9,327 bases of DNA, taken from positions 1 through 9,327 of the forward strand of contig JAFPLG010000096.1 in assembly GCA_017402895.1 (NCBI GenBank). Direction: 5' to 3'. The position numbers were made by a program, and so were the translations under genes. This DNA is from Paludibacteraceae bacterium. Lineage in GTDB: Bacteria > Bacteroidota > Bacteroidia > Bacteroidales > Paludibacteraceae. Positions 1 through 7,796 of this stretch are shown one piece after another; the stretch's first letter is position 1; the number at the start of each line of letters is the position of its first letter. The notes under the pieces are model-generated. The model did not search any database and was not told the DNA's origin. It was given only the letters and a program-made list of their open reading frames with translations.

Positions 1-1
1 A

Positions 2-1087
2 CTATCGAAGGGCAAATTCCACTGCGCACTGGCTATCTCGGGCAGCACGCTGGAGATGTTCGAGCAGTTTGCTCCGGAGATGATAGACATACTGAAGGAA
101 CTGGCCGCTACCAAGTGTGTTGAGTTCCTGGCTTCGCCGTACAGCTACTCGATAGCATGCGAATACAACGAGCAGGAGTATAAGCTGCAGGTTGAGTTGC
201 AATCGGCACTGCTCAAGCAGTTGTTTGGCGTGAAGACGACCGCTCTATGGAACACCGAGTTGCTCTATACCGACGAGTTGGCATACAACCTGCAGAAACT
301 GGGATTGAAGACCATTCTGACCGAGGGTGCTAAGCATGTGCTAAGTTGGAAATCGCCGAACTATGTCTATCAGTCGGCCGGTTCGAGCAAGGTGAAAGTG
401 CTGCTTCGCAACACGCCGCTCTGCGATGAACTGAGTTTCCACTTCTCGGATCCGGGTTGGGGCAACTTCCCGATTGATGCAGAGAAATATGCAGACCAGC
501 TGAAGGCCCTGCCGGAGGGTGAGGACCTCATCAATATCTGGGTTGGCGCAGAGACCTTTGGCATCCTGCAGAATGCCGGTACGGGTATCTTCGACTTCCT
601 CAAGGCACTGCCGTACTTCGTGCTGGAGCGTGAGATGGGCTTTATCACCCCGTCGGAGGCTGCCAAGAAACTGCCGTCGAGCGACATCATCTCGTCGCCC
701 ACGCCGCTGACCTGGGCCGGCGAGGCCAAGGACCTGTCGGTGTTCTACGGCAACGACCTGCAGCAAGAAGCGCTGAACAAGCTATATGCTGTGGCTGAGC
801 GTGTGCACCTGTGCCAGGACAAGAACCTGAAGATGGCATGGCTCCGTCTGCAGGACATCAACTACATGCACTACATGAATCATATCGACCAGGGTCATAC
901 GCAGTATGAGTCGGCCTATGATGCATTTATCAACTACATGAATATCCTGTCCGACTTCCTGCAGATGGTAGAGGAGCAATATCCTACGACGATTGAGAAC
1001 GAGGAACTCAACGAACTCCTCAAGACCATCCGCAACCAGGAGGATGAGATTCAGAAACTCCAACAAAAACTCGCCAAGAAGAAATAA
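2..1087 (+). CDS. GH57 family alpha-amylase-like protein, 5' partial, likely lacking the catalytic acid/base
   Basis: The reading frame is open from base 2, so the true start is upstream of the window; the internal ATG at 56 is not the start. About 361 residues are present and end at TAA 1085-1087. The sequence matches the Bacteroides-type cytoplasmic GH57 family (retaining alpha-glucan hydrolases): a CVEFLA segment, NTELLY, LTEGAKHVLSWKSPNY, ETFG, and a C-terminal part with the AYDAFINYMNILSDF stretch. Counting from the ATG at 56, Glu68 in NTELLY sits where the GH57 nucleophile lies. The acid/base motif, normally DYETFG in Bacteroides enzymes, reads G164-A165-ETFG here, so the Asp is missing. 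The following GEHQ and WADEERD-like stretches are also altered (GILQ, WAGEAKD). The last 40 residues are charged and coiled-coil-like. This suggests a non-catalytic or altered GH57 homologue, probably binding or remodelling alpha-glucan. Family assignment is firm; activity is inferred to be lost. Confidence 0.85.
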   Translation, partial: LSKGKFHCALAISGSTLEMFEQFAPEMIDILKELAATKCVEFLASPYSYSIACEYNEQEYKLQVELQSALLKQLFGVKTTALWNTELLYTDELAYNLQKLGLKTILTEGAKHVLSWKSPNYVYQSAGSSKVKVLLRNTPLCDELSFHFSDPGWGNFPIDAEKYADQLKALPEGEDLINIWVGAETFGILQNAGTGIFDFLKALPYFVLEREMGFITPSEAAKKLPSSDIISSPTPLTWAGEAKDLSVFYGNDLQQEALNKLYAVAERVHLCQDKNLKMAWLRLQDINYMHYMNHIDQGHTQYESAYDAFINYMNILSDFLQMVEEQYPTTIENEELNELLKTIRNQEDEIQKLQQKLAKKK

Positions 1088-1093
1088 ACCGCT

Positions 1094-3034
1094 TTGAGAC
1101 GTAGTTGGTTGATATTAGTCTGTCTGATAGCAGTGGTCCACGTGGCCACTGCTAAAGGACCGACTGTTGTCTCACGCATCCGCACATGGGAGATGAACAA
1201 CCCCATGGCGGTGGCCGACACGATGAAGGTGGATTCCGCTTTTTTGAACATGCCGATGCGCGAGGCACTGACGGACTACTCGCTGAGCAACGTGAGCAAC
1301 GGACAGTTGGTGTCGGCCGCGATGAGCCGACTCTATTTCGACCGAACGAAGCGAGTGGACGACCCGTTCGGCATGCTCTACGATGCGTATACCGTCACGC
1401 CGCAGACCGTTCGCTACTACAACACCACACTGCCCTACTCGCGCTTGCACTACCGCAAGGGATTCACCTCTTATCATGAGGATAACGACCTGAGTGTACT
1501 CTTCTCGGGCAACCTAAACCCACGACTAAACCTCGGATTTGAGATGAACTACCTGACCGATGTAGGTCACTATGCCAACCAATCCGGTAAGACATACAAT
1601 GGTTCCGTCTTTGGCAGCTACAACGGCAACCATTATGCACTACATGCTGCCTTTACGTGGAACAGACTGTCGTGCTTCGACAACGGCGGACTAAAAGACG
1701 TGAGTGAACTGGCAGGCAAGCTGGAACCGGAGGACATGCCGGTGAGGCTAAATGCCATGGCAGGTTATCGCTACCTGGCCGGCTATATGAACCACTCGTA
1801 CAGCATCACGTATGACAGGACATACCACGATACGATAGAAGTGGACGTGAATGGAGTCATTGAACGTCGCGATACGGTAAAGACCGAGTATATCCCGATG
1901 ATCACATTCAACTACACCTTTGAAACCAACAATAGCAACCGACGCTATATCGAGCATACAGCCAAACAGGGCTTTTATGACACGTGCTACGTGAACCCGA
2001 CCAGTACTCGTGACTCGTCGGACGTACTGACGATCAAGAATACGGTGGCCGTCACCTTTGAAGAGGCGTTTAACAAGAAACTGAAATTCGGTGCTACGGT
2101 ATATGCCTACAACGAATGTCAACGGCATATGCTGCTCAATACAGATAGCCTGTGGCAGGACTCGATCTACCGCTACAAATGGACCAACAACACCTTTGTG
2201 GGCGGTGCGCTATACAAGAACATGGGTAAGTGGGTGAAGTATGGCTTCGACGGCGACGTATGCGTGATAGGCTACAAGATCGGTGAGTTCCACGTGCATG
2301 GACACCTGAATACTGATTTCCGCGTAGGAAAAGACACAATGTATATATCGGCCGAAGCAACGGTAAAGAACGAGACACCGTCGTACTACCACCAGCACTA
2401 CTACAGCAACCACCTGCAGTGGGAGAACGACTTCTCGAAGACTTATCGCATCCATGCCGGCGCCAAGATTGCCTATCCTACGACGTGGGTGAAGCCGAAA
2501 CTGGAGTTTGATTTCGAGAACCTAAGCAAAGCTATCTATTTCCAGGACGGACACCCCGTACAGCACGACGGGCACGTCCAACTCATCCAGGCTCGCGCAC
2601 AAGTGGATATCACCACGCCGTGGGTCAATCTGGAGAACCGCGTCGTATATCAGCATAGCACCAACGATGCCATCGTGAGCGTACCGGCGCTGATATTATA
2701 TCATAACCTGTACTACCACGGTTCGTGGTTCAAACGGAATCTGGACACCCAGTTTGGCGTGGATCTGCGCTATTTCACGCGTTACCATGCGCCGGTCTTC
2801 GACCCAGCTTCCGGGCAGTTCTGCAACCAGACGACTACGCTCGTGGGTAACTATCCGGTGCTGAGCGTCTATGCCGGACTCTTTGTGCGACGACTGCGCC
2901 TGCGCTTCTTTGCGCAATACCAACACCTGAACCACCTATTTATGAAAGATAACACCGACCGCCTCACCATGCCGGGCTACGCCATGAATCCGGACGTCTT
3001 CCGCGCAGGACTGGTTTGGCAGTTCTACAGATAG
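1094..3034 (+). CDS. Putative outer-membrane porin, TTG start
   Basis: This 646-residue protein resembles the Bacteroidetes 'putative porin' beta-barrel family. Residues 1-20 form a type I signal peptide: a basic n-region (RR), a hydrophobic core LILVCLIAVV and an A-T-A cleavage motif before Lys21. The mature chain has many alternating aromatic/polar strands, family-like segments such as TTLPYSRLHYRKG and GFEMNYLTDVGHYANQSG, and a C-terminal strand ending in the aromatic pattern RAGLVWQFYR, as expected for barrel insertion. It should form a channel in the outer membrane; the substrate is unknown. The start must be non-ATG: an in-frame TAA at 1085-1087 ends the previous gene, and the first in-frame ATG (1193, residue 34) would delete the whole signal peptide. 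TTG at 1094 gives a complete one. It follows the GH57 gene after 6 bp and is probably cotranscribed with it. Barrel nature is fairly sure; the exact family is from motif memory. Confidence 0.8.
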   Translation: MRRSWLILVCLIAVVHVATAKGPTVVSRIRTWEMNNPMAVADTMKVDSAFLNMPMREALTDYSLSNVSNGQLVSAAMSRLYFDRTKRVDDPFGMLYDAYTVTPQTVRYYNTTLPYSRLHYRKGFTSYHEDNDLSVLFSGNLNPRLNLGFEMNYLTDVGHYANQSGKTYNGSVFGSYNGNHYALHAAFTWNRLSCFDNGGLKDVSELAGKLEPEDMPVRLNAMAGYRYLAGYMNHSYSITYDRTYHDTIEVDVNGVIERRDTVKTEYIPMITFNYTFETNNSNRRYIEHTAKQGFYDTCYVNPTSTRDSSDVLTIKNTVAVTFEEAFNKKLKFGATVYAYNECQRHMLLNTDSLWQDSIYRYKWTNNTFVGGALYKNMGKWVKYGFDGDVCVIGYKIGEFHVHGHLNTDFRVGKDTMYISAEATVKNETPSYYHQHYYSNHLQWENDFSKTYRIHAGAKIAYPTTWVKPKLEFDFENLSKAIYFQDGHPVQHDGHVQLIQARAQVDITTPWVNLENRVVYQHSTNDAIVSVPALILYHNLYYHGSWFKRNLDTQFGVDLRYFTRYHAPVFDPASGQFCNQTTTLVGNYPVLSVYAGLFVRRLRLRFFAQYQHLNHLFMKDNTDRLTMPGYAMNPDVFRAGLVWQFYR

Positions 3035-3082
3035 ACAAAAGTCGAAAGATGAAAGACAAAAGACGAACGACAAACGACAAGA
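3034..3082 (+). repeat. Tandem heptanucleotide repeat, seven units, consensus GACRAAA
   Basis: The gap between the porin stop and the clpC start is seven back-to-back 7-mers: units at 3034, 3041, 3048, 3055, 3062, 3069 and 3076 read gacaaaa, gtcgaaa, gatgaaa, gacaaaa, gacgaac, gacaaac and gacaaga. The array starts on the last base of the TAG stop and ends on the base before ATG 3083. It contains only two T residues. It is A-rich and so may double as the clpC translation-initiation leader, since no Shine-Dalgarno sequence is present. The period of 7 is not a multiple of 3, so it is not decayed coding repeat in a single frame. Confidence 0.85.
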
Positions 3083-5371
3083 ATGCATATGCCATTAACA
3101 ACTCGACTAAATAAGATACTGATTTATGCCCGCGATGAAGCGGAGCGGCTACAGAACACGGAAGTGCAACCCGAGCACTTGCTGCTGGCTATTCTTCGTC
3201 TGGGCGAAGGCACGGCCTACGACCTGTTGTTGCAGGCCGGGCTGGACGTAGCGAGCACCAAGGAACAACTGGACAGTGCGCTACGAAAAGAGTCTCAGAC
3301 AACGATCACAGCCATCAAACGCAGTGCGCAGACAGAGCGCATCTTGCGAATCAGCGAAGGTGTCGCCCGCGAGTACCGTGCCGACGCAGTCGGTTCGGTT
3401 CACCTGCTGCTCGGCATACTGCGCGAACAGATCAACCGCTGTGCCGGTTATCTGGAGCAGATCTGGCAGATCGACTTCCAACGTATCTGCGACCTATACA
3501 AGCAGCCCCGCATCCAGACGGAGCAGAAACCGGCCGGCGAACAAGAGCAAGGACGGGAAGCCAGCTACGTAGGAGGACCGCGTCCAAACGCAAAAGACGG
3601 CAAGACGACAGCGCTGGACAAATACGGTCATGACCTGAGCCGCATGGCTCGCGAGGGACGACTGGACCCCGTTGTAGGACGTGACGTAGAGATCGAGCGC
3701 GTAGTGCAGATACTGAGTCGGAGAAAAAAGAACAACCCCATACTGATTGGTGATCCGGGCGTGGGCAAGTCGGCCATTGTAGAGGGACTGGCGCTACGTA
3801 TTGAGTCGGGCGAGAACGGAGCTCTCAAGGGCAAACGCATCATCACGCTCGACATCGCCTCGATGGTGGCCGGAACGACCTATCGCGGTCAGTTTGAGGA
3901 ACGCATGAAATCCGTTATCCAGGAACTACAGCATCATCATGAGATCATCCTCTTCATTGACGAGATACACACGATCATCGGTGCCGGCAACGCACAAGGT
4001 TCGCTGGATGCGGCGAATATCCTAAAGCCCGCCTTGGCACGCGGCGAGGTACAGTGTATCGGTGCCACGACTACGGCGGAATATGCCAAGTCGATAGAAA
4101 AAGACGGAGCGCTGGAACGTCGTTTCCAAAAGGTGACCGTTCGGCCCACGACCACAGCCGAGACGCTACATATCCTGGAGCAATTGCGCGAGCACTACGG
4201 TCAGTATCACCGCGTGGTGTATTCAGACGAGGTGCTTCGCCAGTGCGTAGAGATGAGCGAGCGTTACCTGACGGACCGTGCCTTCCCGGACAAGGCCATC
4301 GACGTGATGGACGAAGTAGGCGCACGTGTTCACGCGCGTCAAGAGGCACTAGGCGAAGCAGAGGATGCTCCGCTATACGAAGTGACCGACCGCGACGTAG
4401 CAGCCGTAGTGAGCATGATGTCGGGCGTGCCCGTTCAGCGCGTTGAGAGCAGCGAACAAGAGCGGCTACGCACCATGGCCGACAGGCTGCTGGAACGCGT
4501 CGTTGGGCAAGATGAGGCCGTACGTTCTGTGGTGCGGGCTATCCAGCGCAGCCGTCTCGGGCTGCGTGACCCGCGCAGACCGATCGGTACGTTCTTCTTT
4601 CTGGGTCCGACGGGCGTAGGCAAGACCCACCTGGCACAATGTCTGGCCGAAGAGATGTTCGGACGACGCGAAGCGCTCATCCGCTTCGACATGTCGGAGT
4701 TTGCGGAGAAGCATACCGCATCGCTGCTTGTTGGAGCACCTCCGGGCTATATCGCCCACGAAGATGGAGGCAAACTGACAGAAGCTGTTCGACGCACGCC
4801 CTACTCGGTAGTGCTGTTCGACGAGATAGAGAAAGCGCATCCCGACATCTTCAACGTGCTATTGCAGGTGCTGGACGAAGGTCGACTGACCGACCGTCAA
4901 GGCCATGAGGTGGACTTCCGCAATACCATCATCATCATGACCAGCAATGTCGGTACGCGTCAGTTGAAGGATTTCGGAGGCGGTATCGGTTTCGGTCAGG
5001 ACGAACCGGACGAGAAGGCACAACGTCAGACGCTCATGAAAGCACTGCAGAAGACTTTCCCACCAGAGTTCGTCAACCGACTGGACAACGTCATATTCTT
5101 CAGTGCGCTCACGCGCAACGCGCTCGCACGCATCATCAATATAGAGGTCGGTCTGCTGCGCGAACGGATGCGCAAGACGGGTCATCAGTTGGTGCTCTCG
5201 GAGGATGCACAACTCCAACTGCTCGATCGAGCCTACGATCCACAGAACGGAGCACGTCCCGTCAAACGGGCCATTCAGACCTATCTGGAAGACGAGGTTG
5301 TAGACCTGCTGCTCCAACGTCCCGAACAAAAACGAATCACAATAAAACATTTAAATACAAAAGCATTATGA
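3083..5371 (+). CDS. clpC: ClpC-type AAA+ unfoldase (Clp/Hsp100) without a middle domain
   Basis: The 762-residue protein is a two-ring Clp/Hsp100 ATPase that would unfold proteins and feed them to ClpP in the cytosol. Residues 1-145 hold two Clp-N repeats (EHLLLAILR and VHLLLGILR). D1 has Walker A GDPGVGKS at 223-230 and Walker B DE at 293-294, followed by the DGALERRF arginine-finger region. D2 has Walker A GPTGVGKT at 508-515, Walker B DE at 580-581, and a sensor-2 [11 protein letters not shown] at 635-637 occupies the ClpP-docking loop. Between MDEVGARVH (409-417) and the segment leading to SMMSGVPVQ (444-452) there are only about 25 residues, where ClpC usually has a UVR-containing coiled-coil M domain; the protein is about 80 residues shorter than Bacteroides ClpC as I recall it. 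ClpA has the same lack and a similar length, but the N-domain and D2 motifs here look ClpC-like. ATG 3083 was chosen; ATG 3089 is an alternative two codons later. The gene overlaps trxA by 4 bp. Confidence 0.92.
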   Translation: MHMPLTTRLNKILIYARDEAERLQNTEVQPEHLLLAILRLGEGTAYDLLLQAGLDVASTKEQLDSALRKESQTTITAIKRSAQTERILRISEGVAREYRADAVGSVHLLLGILREQINRCAGYLEQIWQIDFQRICDLYKQPRIQTEQKPAGEQEQGREASYVGGPRPNAKDGKTTALDKYGHDLSRMAREGRLDPVVGRDVEIERVVQILSRRKKNNPILIGDPGVGKSAIVEGLALRIESGENGALKGKRIITLDIASMVAGTTYRGQFEERMKSVIQELQHHHEIILFIDEIHTIIGAGNAQGSLDAANILKPALARGEVQCIGATTTAEYAKSIEKDGALERRFQKVTVRPTTTAETLHILEQLREHYGQYHRVVYSDEVLRQCVEMSERYLTDRAFPDKAIDVMDEVGARVHARQEALGEAEDAPLYEVTDRDVAAVVSMMSGVPVQRVESSEQERLRTMADRLLERVVGQDEAVRSVVRAIQRSRLGLRDPRRPIGTFFFLGPTGVGKTHLAQCLAEEMFGRREALIRFDMSEFAEKHTASLLVGAPPGYIAHEDGGKLTEAVRRTPYSVVLFDEIEKAHPDIFNVLLQVLDEGRLTDRQGHEVDFRNTIIIMTSNVGTRQLKDFGGGIGFGQDEPDEKAQRQTLMKALQKTFPPEFVNRLDNVIFFSALTRNALARIINIEVGLLRERMRKTGHQLVLSEDAQLQLLDRAYDPQNGARPVKRAIQTYLEDEVVDLLLQRPEQKRITIKHLNTKAL
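5328..5367 (+). promoter_or_regulatory. AT-rich translation-initiation region of trxA inside the clpC 3' end
   Basis: The last dozen clpC codons ([12 protein letters not shown]) turn abruptly A/T-rich compared with the rest of the gene, and this stretch lies directly before the trxA ATG. Bacteroidota genes often use A-rich unstructured leaders in place of a Shine-Dalgarno sequence, so this segment probably serves trxA initiation. I see no Bacteroides-type promoter (TTTG and TAnnTTTG boxes), so an internal promoter is not supported. Confidence 0.4.
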
Positions 5372-5682
5372 CACTGGAAATTACTGATCAAAACTTGAAA
5401 TCGCTGCTCGCAGAGGGCAAGCCGATGGTTGTAGATTTTTGGGCTACTTGGTGCGGTCCTTGCCGCATGATGTCGCCTATCGTTGACAAGATGGCTGAGA
5501 AGTTTGAAGGCCGTGTTGCAGTAGGAAAACTCAACGTAGATGAGAACCCGGAAGCCTGCGAGGAATATGGCGTAATGAGTATCCCTACGATGCTGTTCTT
5601 CAAGAATGGCGAGTTGGTTAACCGTCACGTAGGTGCTTGTCCGGAACAAAACCTGGAGCAACTCATCAACAATCTGCTCTAA
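5368..5682 (+). CDS. trxA: Thioredoxin
   Basis: This 104-residue protein is a cytosolic thioredoxin that reduces protein disulfides and supplies electrons to reductases such as ribonucleotide reductase. The redox motif W28-C29-G30-P31-C32 follows the VVDFWAT strand, with the buried Asp23 that tunes the active-site cysteine. The cis-proline is Pro73 in SIPT, and the KNGELVNRHVG hairpin and C-terminal helix complete a full-length fold. There is no signal peptide, which argues against a periplasmic TlpA-like role. Two extra cysteines, Cys64 and Cys91, lie outside the active site. The ATG overlaps the clpC stop (ATGA), implying translational coupling with the unfoldase gene, and the dCMP deaminase start follows 2 bp after its stop. 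Function is certain at family level; the specific partner proteins are not shown by sequence. Confidence 0.97.
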   Translation: MTLEITDQNLKSLLAEGKPMVVDFWATWCGPCRMMSPIVDKMAEKFEGRVAVGKLNVDENPEACEEYGVMSIPTMLFFKNGELVNRHVGACPEQNLEQLINNLL

Positions 5683-5684
5683 CG

Positions 5685-6110
5685 ATGGATAAGCAAACCC
5701 GCCGCGACTACCTATATATGCGCATGGCGCGTACGTGGTCGGAGAACAGTTATTGTGTTCGCCGCAAAGTAGGCGCACTGCTCGTGAAGAATCAGATGAT
5801 CATATCCGACGGCTACAACGGAACGCCTTCGGGTTTTGAGAACGTCTGCGAAGACGAGAACAACGTGTCGTACCCCTACGTGCTCCATGCTGAGGCCAAC
5901 GCCATCTCCAAGGTAGCTCGCTCGAACAACTCCTCGGATGCCGCCACGCTCTACGTGACGGCCAGCCCCTGTCTGGAATGCTCAAAACTGATCATCCAGG
6001 CCGGCATCAAGCGCGTAGTCTATGGAGAGGAATACCGTCTGCAAGATGGTGTGAACCTACTAAAGAAGGCCGGCATCGAGGTGGTGTTCCTCAACGACCA
6101 ACAATCCTAA
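5685..6110 (+). CDS. Deoxycytidylate (dCMP) deaminase
   Basis: The 141-residue product is a zinc-dependent dCMP deaminase, converting dCMP to dUMP for thymidylate synthesis in the cytosol. The zinc/catalytic signature is complete: H68-A-E70 (Glu as proton shuttle) and P95-C96-L-E-C99. The NGTPSGFENVCED segment (45-57) and the final strands RVVYGEEYRLQDGVNLLKKAGIEVVFL are typical of the ComEB/dCMP deaminase branch and are unlike short cytidine deaminases. I start at ATG 5685, just after the trxA stop; an in-frame ATG at 5637 would add 16 residues encoded within trxA with no family resemblance. The next gene, an S41 protease, begins 15 bp downstream, an adjacency I recall from Bacteroides genomes. 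Allosteric dCTP/dTTP control is known for some family members but cannot be judged here. A tRNA or other deaminase role is less likely. Confidence 0.92.
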   Translation: MDKQTRRDYLYMRMARTWSENSYCVRRKVGALLVKNQMIISDGYNGTPSGFENVCEDENNVSYPYVLHAEANAISKVARSNNSSDAATLYVTASPCLECSKLIIQAGIKRVVYGEEYRLQDGVNLLKKAGIEVVFLNDQQS

Positions 6111-6125
6111 AAACGTACATCGCAA

Positions 6126-7742
6126 ATGAAAAAATACATTTTACCTACCGTCACCATCGTATGCTTGATGATAGGGTTTTTGATAGGTCATGCGCTCAAC
6201 AACCAGGCGAATGCGCAACAGCGTTACTACGTGTATAACGGGCAGATCTATTCGCAAGACCAGTCGAAGATAGACCAACTCATCCAGATCATGACCCAGA
6301 GTTATGTGGACGATCTGGACGTAGATAGTATCACGGAAGAAGTGATGCGCGATATCATCCAGAAACTCGACCCGCACTCGTCGTATATCCCCAAAGAGGA
6401 CCTAGAAATTACTGAGTCGGAGTTGTCCGGTTCGTTCTCGGGCGTGGGTATCCAGTTTAGCATCATGCAAGACACCGTATCGGTAGTGGCTGTCATAGCC
6501 GGAGGTCCGAGCGAGAGCATGGGCGTGCTGGCAGGTGATAAGATTGTGATGGTCAACGACTCCTCGTTTGTAGGCAAGAAGATCAACAACGAGAAAGTGA
6601 TGCACACCCTACGTGGTCCGAAGGGCACGAAAGTGAAACTGGGTATCAAACGAGCAGGCACCAAAGAACTGCTCAACTATACCATCACGCGTGGCGACAT
6701 ACCTGTCACGTCGGTGGATGCCACGTTTATCATTCCGGCCGGAACACATAAGATCGGATTTGTACGCGTCAACAAGTTTGCCGAGACCACCTATCGAGAG
6801 TTTCTGACAGCCCTGGCCGACCTACGCTCGAAAGGAGCAGACCGGTTTATCGTGGACCTACGCGAGAACTCGGGCGGCTATATGGATCAAGCCATCAAGA
6901 TGGCCAACGAGTTCCTCAAGAAGGACGACATGATAGTCTATGCCGAAGGTCGCAAATATCCACGCTACGAGGCCAAGGCTAATGGTTTGGGACGTTTCCA
7001 GGACGTGCCGTTAGTCGTGCTTGTAGACGAGTTCTCAGCATCCGCGAGCGAGATATTCACGGGTGCGATGCAGGACAACGACCGTGCAAAGGTTATCGGA
7101 CGAAGGACGTTCGGCAAGGGACTGGTGCAACAGCCGTTCAACCTCAACGACGGTTCGCAGGTGCGTATCACCGTCGCACGCTATTATATGCCGTCCGGTC
7201 GATGCGTTCAGAAGCCCTATGAACTGGGCGACCAGGAGGACTACTACCGCGACATGAACGACCGTTATGACCACGGAGAGATGTTTGATGCAGACAGCAT
7301 TCACTACAAAGACACGACCACTTACTATACCCGTTCCGGCAGGAAGGTATATGGCGGTGGAGGCATCATGCCGGATATCTTTGTAGGACGTGACACGACG
7401 CTCAATACGCCGTGGTACAACCGCTGCGTCAATCTGGCGTATACCTATCAGTTCGCATACCAATATACGGATGCGCACCGCAAGCAGTTGGCTCAATACA
7501 AAGACTGGCAGTCGCTAGAGCAATACCTGCAGAGCCAGAACCTGCTGCGCGAGTTTGTGGCATTCGCCAAGAAGAAAGGTATTGAACCCGATGAGGCACA
7601 AATCCAGAAATCAGCACCGCTGATGAACCGTCTTCTCAATGCATACATCACCCGCAACATGCTGGGAGACAAGGGTTTCTTCCCGCTCTTTGAGCGCGAT
7701 GACGAGATTACCAAACGAGCCGTTCAGGTGATGAGTAAATAA
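6126..7742 (+). CDS. S41 family C-terminal processing protease (CtpA/Prc-like)
   Basis: The 538-residue protein is a periplasmic serine protease of the carboxyl-terminal processing family, which trims or degrades envelope proteins from their C-termini. Residues 5-24 are a hydrophobic segment serving as signal peptide or anchor; A-N-A at 28-30 is a possible cleavage site. A short helical region (PHSSYIP at about 83-89) leads to a PDZ domain at roughly 103-185 (GSFSGVGIQF, then GVLAGDKIVMVND). The peptidase core carries FIVDLRENSGG, the catalytic Ser306 in SASASEI and Lys331 in TFGKGLVQ; the 25-residue Ser-Lys spacing matches the family. After GGGGIMPDIFV comes a C-terminal helical extension of about 135 residues, common in Bacteroidetes homologues. 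The start at ATG 6126 gives a clean KK n-region. It ends the + strand gene cluster and is followed at once by a terminator hairpin. The natural substrates are unknown. Confidence 0.93.
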   Translation: MKKYILPTVTIVCLMIGFLIGHALNNQANAQQRYYVYNGQIYSQDQSKIDQLIQIMTQSYVDDLDVDSITEEVMRDIIQKLDPHSSYIPKEDLEITESELSGSFSGVGIQFSIMQDTVSVVAVIAGGPSESMGVLAGDKIVMVNDSSFVGKKINNEKVMHTLRGPKGTKVKLGIKRAGTKELLNYTITRGDIPVTSVDATFIIPAGTHKIGFVRVNKFAETTYREFLTALADLRSKGADRFIVDLRENSGGYMDQAIKMANEFLKKDDMIVYAEGRKYPRYEAKANGLGRFQDVPLVVLVDEFSASASEIFTGAMQDNDRAKVIGRRTFGKGLVQQPFNLNDGSQVRITVARYYMPSGRCVQKPYELGDQEDYYRDMNDRYDHGEMFDADSIHYKDTTTYYTRSGRKVYGGGGIMPDIFVGRDTTLNTPWYNRCVNLAYTYQFAYQYTDAHRKQLAQYKDWQSLEQYLQSQNLLREFVAFAKKKGIEPDEAQIQKSAPLMNRLLNAYITRNMLGDKGFFPLFERDDEITKRAVQVMSK

Positions 7743-7744
7743 AA

Positions 7745-7780
7745 AAGAAATAGGGAGTCAAGACAGACTCCCTATTTCTT
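7745..7780. terminator. Bidirectional intrinsic terminator between convergent genes
   Basis: A perfect 15-bp inverted repeat, AAGAAATAGGGAGTC at 7745-7759 and GACTCCCTATTTCTT at 7766-7780, encloses a 6-base loop. It lies 2 bp after the S41 protease stop and 16 bp before the pepD stop. Read on the - strand, the stem is followed by a run of T residues (the complement of the A tract at 7741-7746), giving a classic terminator for pepD; on the + strand the 3' arm itself supplies a weaker U-rich tail. It should stop transcription from both sides. Confidence 0.9.
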
Positions 7781-7796
7781 ATATGTGCCCCGCTGA

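Noticed and set aside
341..766. 141-codon open frame on the - strand inside the GH57 gene
   Set aside because: It is antisense to a clearly coding frame with family motifs, has no recognisable domain, and similar antisense openings occur throughout the window because of codon bias.
3049..3114. 21-codon + strand ORF starting in the heptamer array and overlapping clpC
   Set aside because: It is composed mostly of repeat-derived codons and the clpC 5' end in another frame; a leader peptide is possible in principle but nothing supports it.
4859..5350. 163-codon - strand open frame under the clpC 3' end (and a 165-codon one at 5281-5778)
   Set aside because: Both lie opposite strongly conserved ClpC D2, thioredoxin and deaminase sequence; their translations show no domain and no plausible initiation region.
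5637..5684. Upstream ATG extending the dCMP deaminase by 16 residues
   Set aside because: The extension is a trxA shadow and does not resemble the family N-terminus, whereas ATG 5685 gives the usual start.
7745..7780. Inverted repeat considered as a mobile-element end or CRISPR-like unit
   Set aside because: Single copy, located exactly between two convergent stops with a T tract on one side; a terminator explains it fully.
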